64,000 bases of DNA from Streptomyces resistomycificus (GTDB taxonomy: Bacteria > Actinomycetota > Actinomycetes > Streptomycetales > Streptomycetaceae): assembly GCF_001514265.1 (NCBI RefSeq), contig NZ_KQ948990.1, positions 571,673 through 635,672 of the forward strand. Reading direction: 5' to 3'. Below are positions 25,853-35,900 of this stretch, piece by piece. The notes under the pieces were generated by a model. That model made no database searches. It was not told the origin of the DNA and worked only from the letters and a program-made list of their open reading frames with translations. The position numbers were made by a program, and so were the translations under genes. How positions within the stretch are numbered: position 1 is the stretch's first letter; the number at the start of each line of letters is the position of its first letter.

Positions 25853-27337
25853 TCAGTACGCGAAGCCCGTGCCGAGCCCTCCGTTCGCCGCGACCGTGCC
25901 GAGCACCGAGGCACCGAAGGCGGTCGTGCCGTTCGGGGCCACCACCGTCGAGGAGCCGGAGCGGAAGGTCCACACGAACCCGGCGCCCGTGTTCTCCCCC
26001 GGCGTGCCCACGGCCAGGTCGGCCAGACCGTCACCGTTGGCGTCGCCCAGATGGACGGCACGCCCGAAGGTGTCGCCCTTCTCCGCGGTCCCCGGCACGT
26101 TGGCGGTGTTCTGCGTGACCACCTGGGCGCCGGTGCCGGTCAGCCCGGTCGCGGTGCCGCGCAGCACGACGACGGCACCCGCGTTGGTCACCGAGCCCAG
26201 ATCCTCGCCGAACACCCCGGTGGCCACGTCCGGGTAGCCGTCCCCGTCGACGTCGCCGATCTGGACGTCGGTCCCGAAGGCGTCGCCCTTCTCGGCGGTG
26301 CCCGGCACGCCGGCACTGTCCTGGTTGACGAACACCGCGTCGACGCCGTCCGGCCCGTCCGCGGTGCCGGGGATCCAGGCGACCCGGCCGCCCTTGGCGC
26401 GGTAGGTGTCGAGGTCGCTGTCGTACCCGTCGACGGCGCGGCCCACCACGATGTCGTCGTAGCCGTCCCGGTTCACGTCGCCGACGTCGAGGTTCTCGCC
26501 GCCCTGCAGCTGGGCGCCGTCGACGTCGTAGACGAGGGTGAAGGAGGTGAGGCCCTCGGGGGTGCCCAGCCAGTACGGGATGCGGCGGGCGTCGTACTCG
26601 TCGCCGTCGTTCTCGGTGGCGACGACGTCGGTGATGCCGTCGCCGTTGATGTCACCCGCGTCCAGGTCGAGGACCCGGCTGTCGTAGGGGTCCTTCACCA
26701 CCTGGTCGCCGCCGCTGTGGGCACCGTCCCGGGTGAACGGGCCCTTGGCGATCCGCAGGTCGTGCTGGGTCTCCACGGTCACCACGTCCGTGGCGTCGTC
26801 GCCGTCGACGTCCGCGACGGTCATCCGGCCGTGGGCGCCGAGCGCGTCGTGGGCACGGCCCGTGGCCAGCGCCGCGCCACCGGACAGGCCCTTCGCGCCG
26901 CCCCAGATCACCTCGACCAGACCCGAGTCGGTGCCCCCGCCGGCGGTGTCCTCGCGTCCCACGCCGACGACGAGGTCCGCGTACCCGTCCCGGTCGAGGT
27001 CGGCGGTGTTCAGCGCGCTGCCGAACTCGTCGTCCGTCTCGGCACTGCCGGGCACACCCGCGGTGTTCTGGCTGAACACCTGCTTGGTCGCGGTGCGCAG
27101 CCCGCTTGCCGAGCCGTACAGCACGGCGACGTAACCGGCGCCCTTCTTGCCGCCGACGGTCGCCGAGGGCGCCGCGACGGCGAGGTCGGCGTAGCCGTCC
27201 CCGTTGAAGTCGTCCCGCAGTTCGGCGGTGGCGGCGGCCTCGCCGCCGGCGGCGTGCGCGGCCGGGACAGCCACCGCTCCGGTGACCGTCATGGCAACGG
27301 CGAGACCCGTACGCCACGCCCGTCGGGATATGTTCAT
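25853..27337 (-). CDS. secreted FG-GAP (integrin-like) beta-propeller protein
   Basis: A 494-residue protein. The ATG at 27337 follows AGGAGGAAG, a strong site. A Sec signal peptide covers about residues 1-29 (RRAWRTGLAVAMT to VPAAHA). The rest is about seven FG-GAP repeats, each with a Ca-binding loop such as DFNGDGYADLAVAAP, DLDRDGYADLVVG, DINGDGITDVVA and DVDGDGYPDVATG, and a closing VPGTAEKGD(A/T)FG segment. These build a seven-bladed propeller as in integrin alpha chains and VCBS proteins. It is the third of three tandem paralogues. Function is probably extracellular binding or carbohydrate/phosphate contact; no catalytic motif is seen. Confidence 0.9.
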   Translation of the reverse strand: MNISRRAWRTGLAVAMTVTGAVAVPAAHAAGGEAAATAELRDDFNGDGYADLAVAAPSATVGGKKGAGYVAVLYGSASGLRTATKQVFSQNTAGVPGSAETDDEFGSALNTADLDRDGYADLVVGVGREDTAGGGTDSGLVEVIWGGAKGLSGGAALATGRAHDALGAHGRMTVADVDGDDATDVVTVETQHDLRIAKGPFTRDGAHSGGDQVVKDPYDSRVLDLDAGDINGDGITDVVATENDGDEYDARRIPYWLGTPEGLTSFTLVYDVDGAQLQGGENLDVGDVNRDGYDDIVVGRAVDGYDSDLDTYRAKGGRVAWIPGTADGPDGVDAVFVNQDSAGVPGTAEKGDAFGTDVQIGDVDGDGYPDVATGVFGEDLGSVTNAGAVVVLRGTATGLTGTGAQVVTQNTANVPGTAEKGDTFGRAVHLGDANGDGLADLAVGTPGENTGAGFVWTFRSGSSTVVAPNGTTAFGASVLGTVAANGGLGTGFAY

Positions 27338-27449
27338 GTCGCTTCCTCCTGTCGTGGCGTACGCGTCGTACGCGTTGGTCCGGTTGTCCGGTCGTGCTGG
27401 TCGCTCAGGTCGTCTCGGTGCTTCCCGTTGTCCAGGTCCCGCGATCCCG

Positions 27450-28946
27450 TCAGTCCGCCAGCGAGGCACCGAAGCGCGATCCCGTCGCGGGGGCGCCCAT
27501 CGTGGCCGCACCGAAGGTGAGGGAGCCGCTCGCGGTGACGCCGGCGGACGTCGCGGCGAACACCCAGACGGAGCCGTTGCCCGCGTTCTCGGCTGGGTCG
27601 CCGACGACCAGGCCGCTCGTCCTGTCCGCGTCGGCGTCGACCAGCGCGGTCTGAGTGCCGAAACGGTCCGCCTTCTCGGCGGCACCGGGCACGCCACCGG
27701 TGTTCTGGCTGAACGACCTGGCGCCGGTACCGGTCAGGCCGCCGGCGCTCCCGCGCAGGACCAGCACGCTGCCCGCGTCGGTGAGGCCGTCGAAGTCCTC
27801 GCCGGGCAGCCCGGTCGCCACGTCCAGGTATCCGTCACCGTTGGTGTCCGCGATCGACAGTCCCGAGCCCATGCCGTCCTGGTACTCGCCGGCGCCCGGC
27901 ACACCCGGGGTGTCCTGGTTGATCCACACCGGCTCGCGGGTGCGGGAGACGCCGTCGGGACCGCCGTAGACCACGCCCAACGCACCGCCCCTGGTGGGGA
28001 GCTCGACGTCACTGTCATAGCTGTCCAAGGAGTGGCCGACGACGATGTCGCCGTAGCCGTCCTTGTTGACGTCGCCGATCACCACGTCCTCGCCGCCGAT
28101 GCTGCGGCCCTGGGTGTCCTTCAACCCGCCCTTGTCGGTGAGGCCGTTCGGGCCGCCGGTGAGCAGGACCACGCGGCGGGAGTCGGGCTCCTCGGTGCTG
28201 CCGACGCGGACGGCGACGTCGGCGACACCGTCGCCGTTGACGTCACCGGTCGTCAGTGACTTGTAGGAGGTGACCCGGTCGGGATCGAGGGTGAGGTAGT
28301 CCTTCTTCGCTGCCTGCCCGGTCCTGGTGAACGGGCCGTGGCGTACCGTGCCGTCCCCGTTGTACGTGTCGGGCTGCTCGCCGAGCCAGTTGTCGGCGCC
28401 CGCCGTCACCAGGTCGGGGCGCTGGTCGCCGTCCACGTCCCCGACGGTGAACTGGCCCCTCCACTCGTACTGCGGGGCCCACATCAGGGTGGTCGGCGTG
28501 GCCGAAAGCCCCTTGGGGCCGCCCCAGTTGACGACGACGGCGTAGCCGGAGTCGACGTCCTGCATGTACGACTGGACGCTCGACAGCAGGTCCGCGTAGC
28601 CGTCCCCGTCCAGGTCCGCGCTCAGCAGTCCGGTGCCGTACTGGCTCTCCGGCCGCTCCCCACCGCTGTTCGCCCAGGTCAGCACCTGCTTGCGGGAGGT
28701 CGACAGCCCAGTGGCGGAACCGTACAGCACACTGACCGCCCCGGCCTTGGCCTGGTGGCCGACCTTGGTGTCCGGGGCGCCGATCGCCAGGTCGGGGAAG
28801 CCGTCGCCGTTGAAGTCGTCGTGGAGCTTCGCGGCGGCGGTCACCCGGGCGTCGGCGGCGTGCGCGGCCACCGGAGCCGTCACACTCGCGGTGAGGGCGA
28901 CGGCCGCCGCGAGGGTGAGACGGCTGCCGGACCTGCGCTTGCTCAT
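27450..28946 (-). CDS. secreted FG-GAP (integrin-like) beta-propeller protein
   Basis: A 498-residue protein from the ATG at 28946, with CAGGAG upstream. A signal peptide of about 29 residues ends in APVAAHA. FG-GAP repeats include DFNGDGFPDLAIGAP, DLDGDGYADLLSS, DVNGDGVADVAVR, DVNKDGYGDIVVG and DTNGDGYLDVATG. Each blade carries a Ca-binding DxNGDG-type loop. Length and order match the neighbours at 25853 and 28982, so the three arose by duplication. It is 35 bp from the upstream member's stop and 112 bp from the downstream member's start, so transcription is probably shared. Ligand is unknown. Confidence 0.9.
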   Translation of the reverse strand: MSKRRSGSRLTLAAAVALTASVTAPVAAHAADARVTAAAKLHDDFNGDGFPDLAIGAPDTKVGHQAKAGAVSVLYGSATGLSTSRKQVLTWANSGGERPESQYGTGLLSADLDGDGYADLLSSVQSYMQDVDSGYAVVVNWGGPKGLSATPTTLMWAPQYEWRGQFTVGDVDGDQRPDLVTAGADNWLGEQPDTYNGDGTVRHGPFTRTGQAAKKDYLTLDPDRVTSYKSLTTGDVNGDGVADVAVRVGSTEEPDSRRVVLLTGGPNGLTDKGGLKDTQGRSIGGEDVVIGDVNKDGYGDIVVGHSLDSYDSDVELPTRGGALGVVYGGPDGVSRTREPVWINQDTPGVPGAGEYQDGMGSGLSIADTNGDGYLDVATGLPGEDFDGLTDAGSVLVLRGSAGGLTGTGARSFSQNTGGVPGAAEKADRFGTQTALVDADADRTSGLVVGDPAENAGNGSVWVFAATSAGVTASGSLTFGAATMGAPATGSRFGASLAD

Positions 28947-28981
28947 GGTGCTCCTGCGCGTGGCTTGACGGGGCGGGGAGG

Positions 28982-30412
28982 TCAGCGCGGGAAGACGTCG
29001 CCGAGGCGGGCGTTGTTCGCGACCGTGCCGAGGGTGCCGGCGCCGAAGGAGAAGGAACCCTTCGCCGTGGCTCCGGCGGAGGTGGAGCGGAAGGCCCAGA
29101 CGGAACCCGCGTAGGAGTTCTCGGCGACCGCCGCCACGACCGGCTCGAGCCTGCCGTCGCCGTCGCCGTCGACGAGGGCGGTGTTCTCTCCGAAGTGGTC
29201 ACCCTGCTCGGCGGTGCCGGGAACGTCGGCGCTGTTCTGGCTGAACAGCTTGGAGCCGGCGCCGGTCGGACCGTCGGCGCCGCCGGGAACGACGACGAAG
29301 GCGCCGGCCCCCGTCACCCCGTCGATCTCCTCGTACGGGTCGCCCGCCACGATGTCGCCGTATCCGTCGCCGTCGACATCGCCGATGGAGACGTGGAAGC
29401 CCAGGAAGTCCTCGGGCTCCTCGACGCCCGGTACCCCTGGGGTGTCCTGGTTGATCATCAGGGGCGCGCGGGACACGTCGGGGCCGTTCGGGGTGCCGTC
29501 GAGGACCTGGAGAGCGCCACCGCCCATGACGATCTCCGCGCACCCGTCGCCGTCGAGGTCACCGAGGGTCAGGAAGTGACCGGCGCGGATCCTCTCGCCC
29601 TGTGCGTCCCTCAGCACGACCGGCGGCTTGAAGCCGTCGCGGGTTCCGCGGGCGTACAGCAGATGGTCGCCGCGGTCGCCCTCGTCGTCGCCGTCGAACG
29701 AGCGGGCATGGGCGACGAGGTCGGTGATGCCGTCGCCGTCCACGTCACCGTTCACGACCTGGGCCAGGTCCGTGTCGCCGTCGGCGAGTTCGAAGCCGCG
29801 GGTGTACGCGGGCACACCGTCCCGGCCGATCGGCCCGTACTGCACGCCGGCGGACCGGATCAGGTCCTGGTGCCCGTCGCCGTCGAAGTCACCGGTGTCC
29901 GAGACGCCGCCCTGGTACAGGCCGTCGCCCACGGCGGGCAGGACCTTGCCGGAGGTGAAGCCGTCGGGGCCGCCCCACAGCACGGTCCGGTTGCCCTGTC
30001 GGGCGATGCCGCCCTGCTCCCACTTCTCCTTGCCGGTCTCGACCACCAGGTCGGTGAATCCGTCCCCGTCCAGGTCGGCGGCGGTCAGCGCGGAACCGAA
30101 CTGGTCCCCCGCCTCGACGGTGCCGGGCACACCGGGCGACGCCTGCGTGTACACCTGCCTGGCCGTCGCCTTCAGCCCGCTCGCCGACCCGAACAGCACG
30201 GCCACGTAACCGGCGTCGGCCTGCCCGTTCACCGTCGCGTGGTGAGCGGCGACGGCGAGATCCCCGTAGCCGTCGCCGTTGAAGTCCTGCAGTACGTCCG
30301 CCGCGGCGGACGGCTGTGCGTGGGCCACCGGCGCCGCGCCGACGGTCCCGGCCAGCAGGGCGACAGCGACGGCGACGGAACGCCGAGTTCTTCGGGATAC
30401 GGGAAAGGGCAC
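28982..30412 (-). CDS. secreted FG-GAP (integrin-like) beta-propeller protein, first of three
   Basis: A 476-residue protein from the GTG at 30412, with CGGAG about eight bases upstream. A signal peptide of about 30 residues has an arginine-rich start (RRTRRS) and ends VAHAQ. The blades carry [54 protein letters not shown] and DVDGDGYGDIVAG. It is the most upstream of three tandem paralogues and the most diverged, with the shortest central blades. The 161-bp gap to obg should contain the promoter of the whole group. No enzymatic motif is visible; an extracellular binding role is inferred. Confidence 0.9.
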   Translation of the reverse strand: MPFPVSRRTRRSVAVAVALLAGTVGAAPVAHAQPSAAADVLQDFNGDGYGDLAVAAHHATVNGQADAGYVAVLFGSASGLKATARQVYTQASPGVPGTVEAGDQFGSALTAADLDGDGFTDLVVETGKEKWEQGGIARQGNRTVLWGGPDGFTSGKVLPAVGDGLYQGGVSDTGDFDGDGHQDLIRSAGVQYGPIGRDGVPAYTRGFELADGDTDLAQVVNGDVDGDGITDLVAHARSFDGDDEGDRGDHLLYARGTRDGFKPPVVLRDAQGERIRAGHFLTLGDLDGDGCAEIVMGGGALQVLDGTPNGPDVSRAPLMINQDTPGVPGVEEPEDFLGFHVSIGDVDGDGYGDIVAGDPYEEIDGVTGAGAFVVVPGGADGPTGAGSKLFSQNSADVPGTAEQGDHFGENTALVDGDGDGRLEPVVAAVAENSYAGSVWAFRSTSAGATAKGSFSFGAGTLGTVANNARLGDVFPR

Positions 30413-30573
30413 GTCGACTCCGGCCGTGGTAAGGGCAGTTGACCGCGGAGAGATCCAAGATCCTCATCCGCACTGCCCAGTACGACTCGCCGGAGTGACG
30501 GTTGGTTGCCCTGTCCGTGCCGGAGCTTTCCCCGGAGTCAACCCATGCCGGTCTCCCGGGCTGCCGGGGCGAC

Positions 30574-32010
30574 CTAGAAGGGCTCGAAGTCGTCGAACTC
30601 CTGCGCCGCCTCGTCGTGTTCCGCCTGCCGGTCCCGGCGGCGCTGTGCCGCGGGTCGCGGTGCCTCGAAGCGGTGGTCCTCGCCACGGCGGCCGAGCATC
30701 TCGGCGCCGGCCATGACGGTCGGCTCCCAGTCGAAGACGACCGCGTTGTCCTCGGGGCCGATGGCGACGCCGTCACCCGAGCGGGCGCCCGCCTTCATCA
30801 ACTCCTCTTCCACACCGAGGCGGTTGAGGCGGTCCGCGAGATAGCCCACGGCCTCGTCGTTGTTGAAGTCGGTCTGCCGCACCCAGCGCTCGGGCTTCTC
30901 GCCCCGCACCCGGAACAGGCCGTCCTCCTCCTGCGTCACGGTGAAGCCGGCGTCGTCGACGGCCTTCGGCCGGATGACGATCCGGGTGGCCTCCTCCTTC
31001 GGCTTCGCGGCCCGGGACTGGCCGACGATGTCGGCCAGCGCGAACGACAGCTCCTTCAGCCCGATGTGAGCCACCGCCGAGACCTCGAAGACCCGGTAGC
31101 CCCGGGCCTCCAGGTCCGGCCGCACCATCTCGGCGAGGTCCTTGCCGTCCGGTACGTCGATCTTGTTCAGGACGACGATCCGCGGCCGGTTGTCGAGGCC
31201 GCCGTACTCTCGCAGCTCCGCCTCGATGATGTCGAGGTCGGACACCGGGTCGCGGTCGGACTCCAGGGTGGCCGTGTCCAGCACGTGCACCAGCACGCTG
31301 CACCGCTCCACGTGCCGCAGGAACTCCAGGCCCAGGCCCTTGCCCTGGCTGGCACCCGGGATGAGACCGGGCACGTCGGCGACGGTGTAGACGGTCGAGC
31401 CGGCCGTGACCACGCCCAGGTTCGGGACCAGCGTGGTGAAGGGGTAGTCCGCGATCTTCGGCTTGGCGGCCGACATCACGGAGATCAGCGAGGACTTGCC
31501 GGCACTCGGGTAACCGACCAGCGCCACGTCCGCGACGGTCTTCAGCTCCAGGACGATGTCCTGCGCGTCCCCCGGCACGCCGAGCAGCGCGAAGCCGGGC
31601 GCCTTGCGCCGCGCGGACGCCAGCGCCGCGTTGCCGAGGCCGCCGCGGCCGCCCTGGGCTGCGACGTACGACGTGCCGTGCCCGACCAGGTCGGCGAGGA
31701 CGTTGCCCGCCTTGTCGAGGATGACGGTGCCGTCCGGTACCGGCAGGACCAGGTCCTGGCCGTCCTTGCCGGAACGGTTGCCGCCCTCACCGGGCTTGCC
31801 GCTCGTGGCCTTGCGGTGCGGGGAGTGGTGGTAGTCGAGCAGCGTGGTCACGGACTGGTCGACGGTCAGGATGACGTCGCCGCCCCGGCCACCGTTGCCG
31901 CCGTCCGGGCCACCGAGCGGCTTGAACTTCTCACGGTGGACGGAGGCACAGCCGTGGCCTCCGTTACCCGCGGCGACATGCAGCTCGACGCGGTCCACGA
32001 AGGTGGTCAT
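30574..32010 (-). CDS. obg: GTPase Obg
   Basis: A 478-residue essential GTPase linked to 50S ribosome maturation and to control of differentiation in Streptomyces. The ATG at 32010 follows GGAGG nine bases upstream. The glycine-rich Obg domain covers about residues 2-158 ([18 protein letters not shown] stretches). The G domain follows with G1 [10 protein letters not shown]3 DVPGLIPGA and G4 [10 protein letters not shown]-terminal OCT domain and an acidic/basic tail end the protein. It follows rpmA in the usual L21-L27-Obg order, but a large hairpin at 32070-32118 lies between, so its expression may be set separately by read-through or its own promoter. Confidence 0.97.
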   Translation of the reverse strand: MTTFVDRVELHVAAGNGGHGCASVHREKFKPLGGPDGGNGGRGGDVILTVDQSVTTLLDYHHSPHRKATSGKPGEGGNRSGKDGQDLVLPVPDGTVILDKAGNVLADLVGHGTSYVAAQGGRGGLGNAALASARRKAPGFALLGVPGDAQDIVLELKTVADVALVGYPSAGKSSLISVMSAAKPKIADYPFTTLVPNLGVVTAGSTVYTVADVPGLIPGASQGKGLGLEFLRHVERCSVLVHVLDTATLESDRDPVSDLDIIEAELREYGGLDNRPRIVVLNKIDVPDGKDLAEMVRPDLEARGYRVFEVSAVAHIGLKELSFALADIVGQSRAAKPKEEATRIVIRPKAVDDAGFTVTQEEDGLFRVRGEKPERWVRQTDFNNDEAVGYLADRLNRLGVEEELMKAGARSGDGVAIGPEDNAVVFDWEPTVMAGAEMLGRRGEDHRFEAPRPAAQRRRDRQAEHDEAAQEFDDFEPF

Positions 32011-32069
32011 GGGATGTGCCTCCAGTTACGTACGGGATGGTTCTCTGAGTGCTGTTCCTAGGAGAAACA

Positions 32070-32118
32070 CGCGAAAGGCGGACCCGCTTCCCGTGAGGGA
32101 AGTGAGGTCCGCCTCGCG
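32070..32118 (-). terminator. hairpin between rpmA and obg
   Basis: AGGCGGACC (32076-32084) pairs with GGTCCGCCT (32106-32114), flanked by CGCG/CGCG and with an inner CTTCCC/GGGAAG stem. It lies 11 bp after the rpmA stop. It would reduce read-through from the ribosomal protein genes into obg. Confidence 0.75.
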
Positions 32119-32129
32119 AAAGTTTCCGA

Positions 32130-32384
32130 TCAGCCGACCGGAACGATGTTCACGACCTTGCGGCCACGGTGGGTACCGAACTCCACCGCACCGGCGTTCA
32201 GCGCGAACAGCGTGTCGTCGCCGCCACGGCCGACGCCCGCACCGGGGTGGAAGTGGGTGCCGCGCTGGCGGACCAGGATCTCACCCGCGTTGACGACCTG
32301 ACCGCCGAAGCGCTTCACGCCGAGCCGCTGGGCATTCGAGTCGCGACCGTTCCGAGTGGACGATGCGCCCTTCTTGTGTGCCAT
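32130..32384 (-). CDS. rpmA: 50S ribosomal protein L27
   Basis: An 84-residue basic protein starting at the ATG at 32384. The sequence [20 protein letters not shown] is diagnostic of L27; its N-terminal arm reaches the peptidyl transferase centre. No Firmicutes-type cleavable N-terminal extension is present. It lies 14 bp after rplU and is clearly cotranscribed with it. Confidence 0.98.
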   Translation of the reverse strand: MAHKKGASSTRNGRDSNAQRLGVKRFGGQVVNAGEILVRQRGTHFHPGAGVGRGGDDTLFALNAGAVEFGTHRGRKVVNIVPVG

Positions 32385-32398
32385 GTGTCCTCAGTCCC

Positions 32399-32719
32399 TT
32401 ACTTCGCAGCCGCGGGGATCTCAGTGACCTTGATCGCCGTGTACTGCTGGCGGTGGCCCTGACGACGGCGGTAGCCGGTCTTGTTCTTGTAGCGAAGGAT
32501 GTCGATCTTCACACCCTTGTGGTGGTCCACGACCTCGGCCTGGACCTTGATGCCGGCCAGCACCCACGGGTCGCTGGTCACAGCGTCGCCGTCGACAACG
32601 AGCAGGGTCGAGAGCTCGACCGTGTCGCCAACCTTGGCAGTGGAAATCTTGTCAACCTCAACGATGTCGCCGACAGCAACCTTGTGCTGGCGACCACCGC
32701 TGCGCACGATGGCGTACAC
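32399..32719 (-). CDS. rplU: 50S ribosomal protein L21
   Basis: A 106-residue protein from the GTG at 32719, reading [19 protein letters not shown], the family's fixed N-terminus; the open frame continues upstream to 32860 without L21 similarity. The C-terminal [21 protein letters not shown] is the rRNA-binding end. The upstream 180 bp, to the RNase E terminator, form a long leader and promoter region; a TTGACC hexamer is visible near 32865 on the leftward strand. First gene of rplU-rpmA. Confidence 0.97.
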   Translation of the reverse strand: MYAIVRSGGRQHKVAVGDIVEVDKISTAKVGDTVELSTLLVVDGDAVTSDPWVLAGIKVQAEVVDHHKGVKIDILRYKNKTGYRRRQGHRQQYTAIKVTEIPAAAK

Positions 32720-32902
32720 GCGGATCTCACTCTCTCGCTCGGGAACGGCACCCCCGCAGTCCAGCCGCCCGACACGCGAGTGGCCTCTCCACAGCACCCA
32801 GTGCCCTGGAGGATGAGGTTTACGGGGATGTGACGTGTCTAGGGACACGCCGACGGTCAAGGTTACGGGGCGGCGGCCGAACGGGTCAAACCGGGTCGGG
32901 CC

Positions 32903-32947
32903 CCGAGCGGGTGCGGCCGGTCACATGGACCGGCCGCACCCGCTCGG
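32903..32947 (-). terminator. 20-bp perfect stem terminator after RNase E gene
   Basis: The arms 32903-32922 and 32928-32947 are exact reverse complements around a five-base loop ACATG. The stem is almost all G and C. It lies 26 bp beyond the stop at 32973 and insulates rplU from the 4.2-kb gene upstream. Confidence 0.9.
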
Positions 32948-32972
32948 CGTTCGTCAGCCTGGTCGGCCTTCG

Positions 32973-35900
32973 TCAGCCTTCGTCGGTGGACGCCGACACC
33001 GAGGCGGGCGACTGCTGCTCCGCCGCCGCGGTCTTCTTCGACGTCGTCTTCTTCGCGGCCGTCTTGGCGGTGGTGGTCTTCGCCGCCTTCTTGGCCGTCG
33101 CCTTCTTCGCGACCGTCTTCTTGGCCGCGGTCTTCTTGGTGGCGGCCTTCTTCGCCGTGGCCTTCTTGGCCGTCTTGCGAGCGGCCGTCTTCTTGGCCGG
33201 AGCGGCCTCCTCGCCCTCGACGGGCGCCTCGGCGGTCTCCTGCGCACCGGCCGGCTCCGCGGCGGCCCGCTCTTCCGCGGCCGGCGCCTCAGCGACCGGC
33301 TCCTCCGCGGCCGAGGGGACGACCACGACGGCCGCCTCCTCGGACGCGGTGGGCGCGGTGGCCTTGCGCACGGCACGACGTCGCGGACGGGCCGGGGCGG
33401 CGCTCTCGGCGGGCGCCTGCGCCGAAGGCTCCGGCTGCTCCACAGGAGCCACCTCGGCCTGCGGCGCGGCCACCTGCACGGTCTCCGCGACAGTCACCAC
33501 GGCGGCCTCGGCCCCGGCGGGCGAACCGGCGGGCGCCGACACCTTGCGGGTCGCGCGACGGCGGGTACGGCCCTTGGGCGCGGCCTCCTCGGCGGCGGCG
33601 GGCGCCGCGGCCTCGACGACCGGGTCCTCGGCGGCGACGGGCTCGGCCTGCGCGACGGCGGCCTCCTCCGGCTGCACCGGACGCTCGATCTCCTCCTCGG
33701 CGGTCACGTGCTGCGCGGTCGGAGCCTCGGCCCCCGCCGGCTCGTCCCGCTTCTCACCGCGCCGGTCGTCCCGGTCCCGCTTCGGCGCGCCGGCCGGAGC
33801 CGACGCCCGACGGCTCGCCCGGCGCCGCGAACGGCCCCGGCCGGCCGCGGCCTCCGCCTCGGCGACGCTGCTGTACAGCTCCTCGTCGGGCGTGTACTCG
33901 GGCTCGGGCAGCGCGAGCGGCTCGGCGGCCTCGGCAGCCACCTCCGCCTCGCTCTCCTCCACCGTCTCGGGAGCCTCGGCGGCCGCCTCGTGCTCGTGCG
34001 TGTGCCCGTCGGTGCCGCGTCCGCGCTTGCGGCGCTTGCCGCCGCCTCCGGCGGAGGTCGGCTGCTCCATGTGGACGATGACGCCCCGGCCGTTGCAGTG
34101 GACGCAGGTCTCGGAGAACGACTCCAGCAGGCCCTGGCCGACCCGCTTGCGGGTCATCTGGACCAGCCCCAGCGAGGTGACCTCGGCGACCTGGTGCTTC
34201 GTACGGTCGCGGCCCAGGCACTCGAGCAGGCGCCGCAGCACCAGGTCCCGGTTGGACTCCAGCACCATGTCGATGAAGTCGATGACGATGATGCCGCCGA
34301 GGTCGCGCAGCCTGAGCTGGCGCACGATCTCCTCGGCCGCCTCCAGGTTGTTCCTGGTGACCGTCTCCTCGAGGTTGCCGCCCTGACCGGTGAACTTGCC
34401 GGTGTTGACGTCGACGACGACCATCGCCTCGGTCCGGTCGATCACCAGCGAACCGCCGCTGGGCAGCCAGACCTTGCGATCCAGCGCCTTGGCGAGCTGC
34501 TCGTCGATCCGGTACGTGGCGAAGACGTCGACCTCGGAGGTCCACCTGGACAGGCGCTCGGCCAGGTCGGGCGCCACGTGCGAGACGTACCCGTGGATGG
34601 TCTCCCACGCGTCGTCACCGCTCACGACGACCTTGGTGAAGTCCTCGTTGAAGATGTCGCGGACGACCCGGACGGTCATGTCCGGCTCGCCGTACAGCAG
34701 CGTCGGCGCGTTCGCGCTGCCGCCGTTCCTCGACTTCTTCTGGATGTCCTCCCACTGCCCCTGCAGCCGCTCGACGTCGCGGCGCAGCTCGTCCTCGCTC
34801 GCACCCTCGGCGGCGGTGCGCACGATGACGCCCGCGTCCTCGGGGACGATCTTCTTGAGGATGGTCTTCAGCCGGGCCCGCTCGGTGTCGGGCAGCTTGC
34901 GGCTGATGCCGGTCATCGAGCCCTCGGGCACGTACACGAGGTAGCGGCCGGGCAGCGACACCTGGCTGGTCAGGCGGGCGCCCTTGTGGCCGATCGGGTC
35001 CTTCGTCACCTGGACGAGCACGGACTGCCCGGACTTCAGCGCGCTCTCGATGCGCCGCGGGCCGTTGCCCATGCCCAGCGCCTCGAAGTTGACCTCACCG
35101 GCGTACAGCACGGCGTTGCGGCCCTTGCCGATGTCGATGAAGGCGGCCTCCATCGACGGGAGCACGTTCTGCACCTTGCCGAGGTAGACGTTGCCGACGT
35201 ACGACGTCGACTGCTCCTTGTTGACGTAGTGCTCGACGAGCACGCCGTCCTCCAGGACGCCGATCTGGGTCCGGTCGCCGTACTGGCGCACGACCATCAC
35301 GCGCTCGACGGCCTCGCGCCGGGCCAGGAACTCGGCCTCGGTGATGATCGGGACACGTCGGCGGCCCTGCTCACGGCCTTCGCGGCGGCGCTGCTTCTTG
35401 GCCTCCAGACGGGTCGAGCCCTTGATGGACTGCACCTCGTCGGACGGCTCGGAGGGCTTGCGCGGCTCGCGGACCTTGACGACGGTGCGCTCGGGGTCGC
35501 CGTCACCGGGCTCGGCTTCGGTGGACGAGTCACCGGCGCGCCTGCGCCGACGGCGGCGGCGACGGCTGCTGCTGGAACCGGAGCCGCCGGACTCCTCGCG
35601 GTCGTCCGCGTCGTCGGAGTCCTCGGAGTCGTCCTCGGCCTGCTCGGCGGTGTCCTCGGAGTCCTGCGCGGCCTGTTCGTCGGCGAGGTCGTCGCCGTCG
35701 TTGTCCTGGCCGTCGCCCGACTCGGCGTCGGCGGAGTCGCCGCGGCGGCGGCGACGGCCGCCCCTGCGGCGGCGACGGCGCGAACCGGTCTCCTCGCCGT
35801 CGTCGCCCTCGGCGGAGTCGTCGGCCTCGTCGGGCTCCTCCTCCACGGCGGTCTCGGCGGCGGCCTGCGCGGGCTGTACCTCGGTCTCCTGCGCGGGAGC

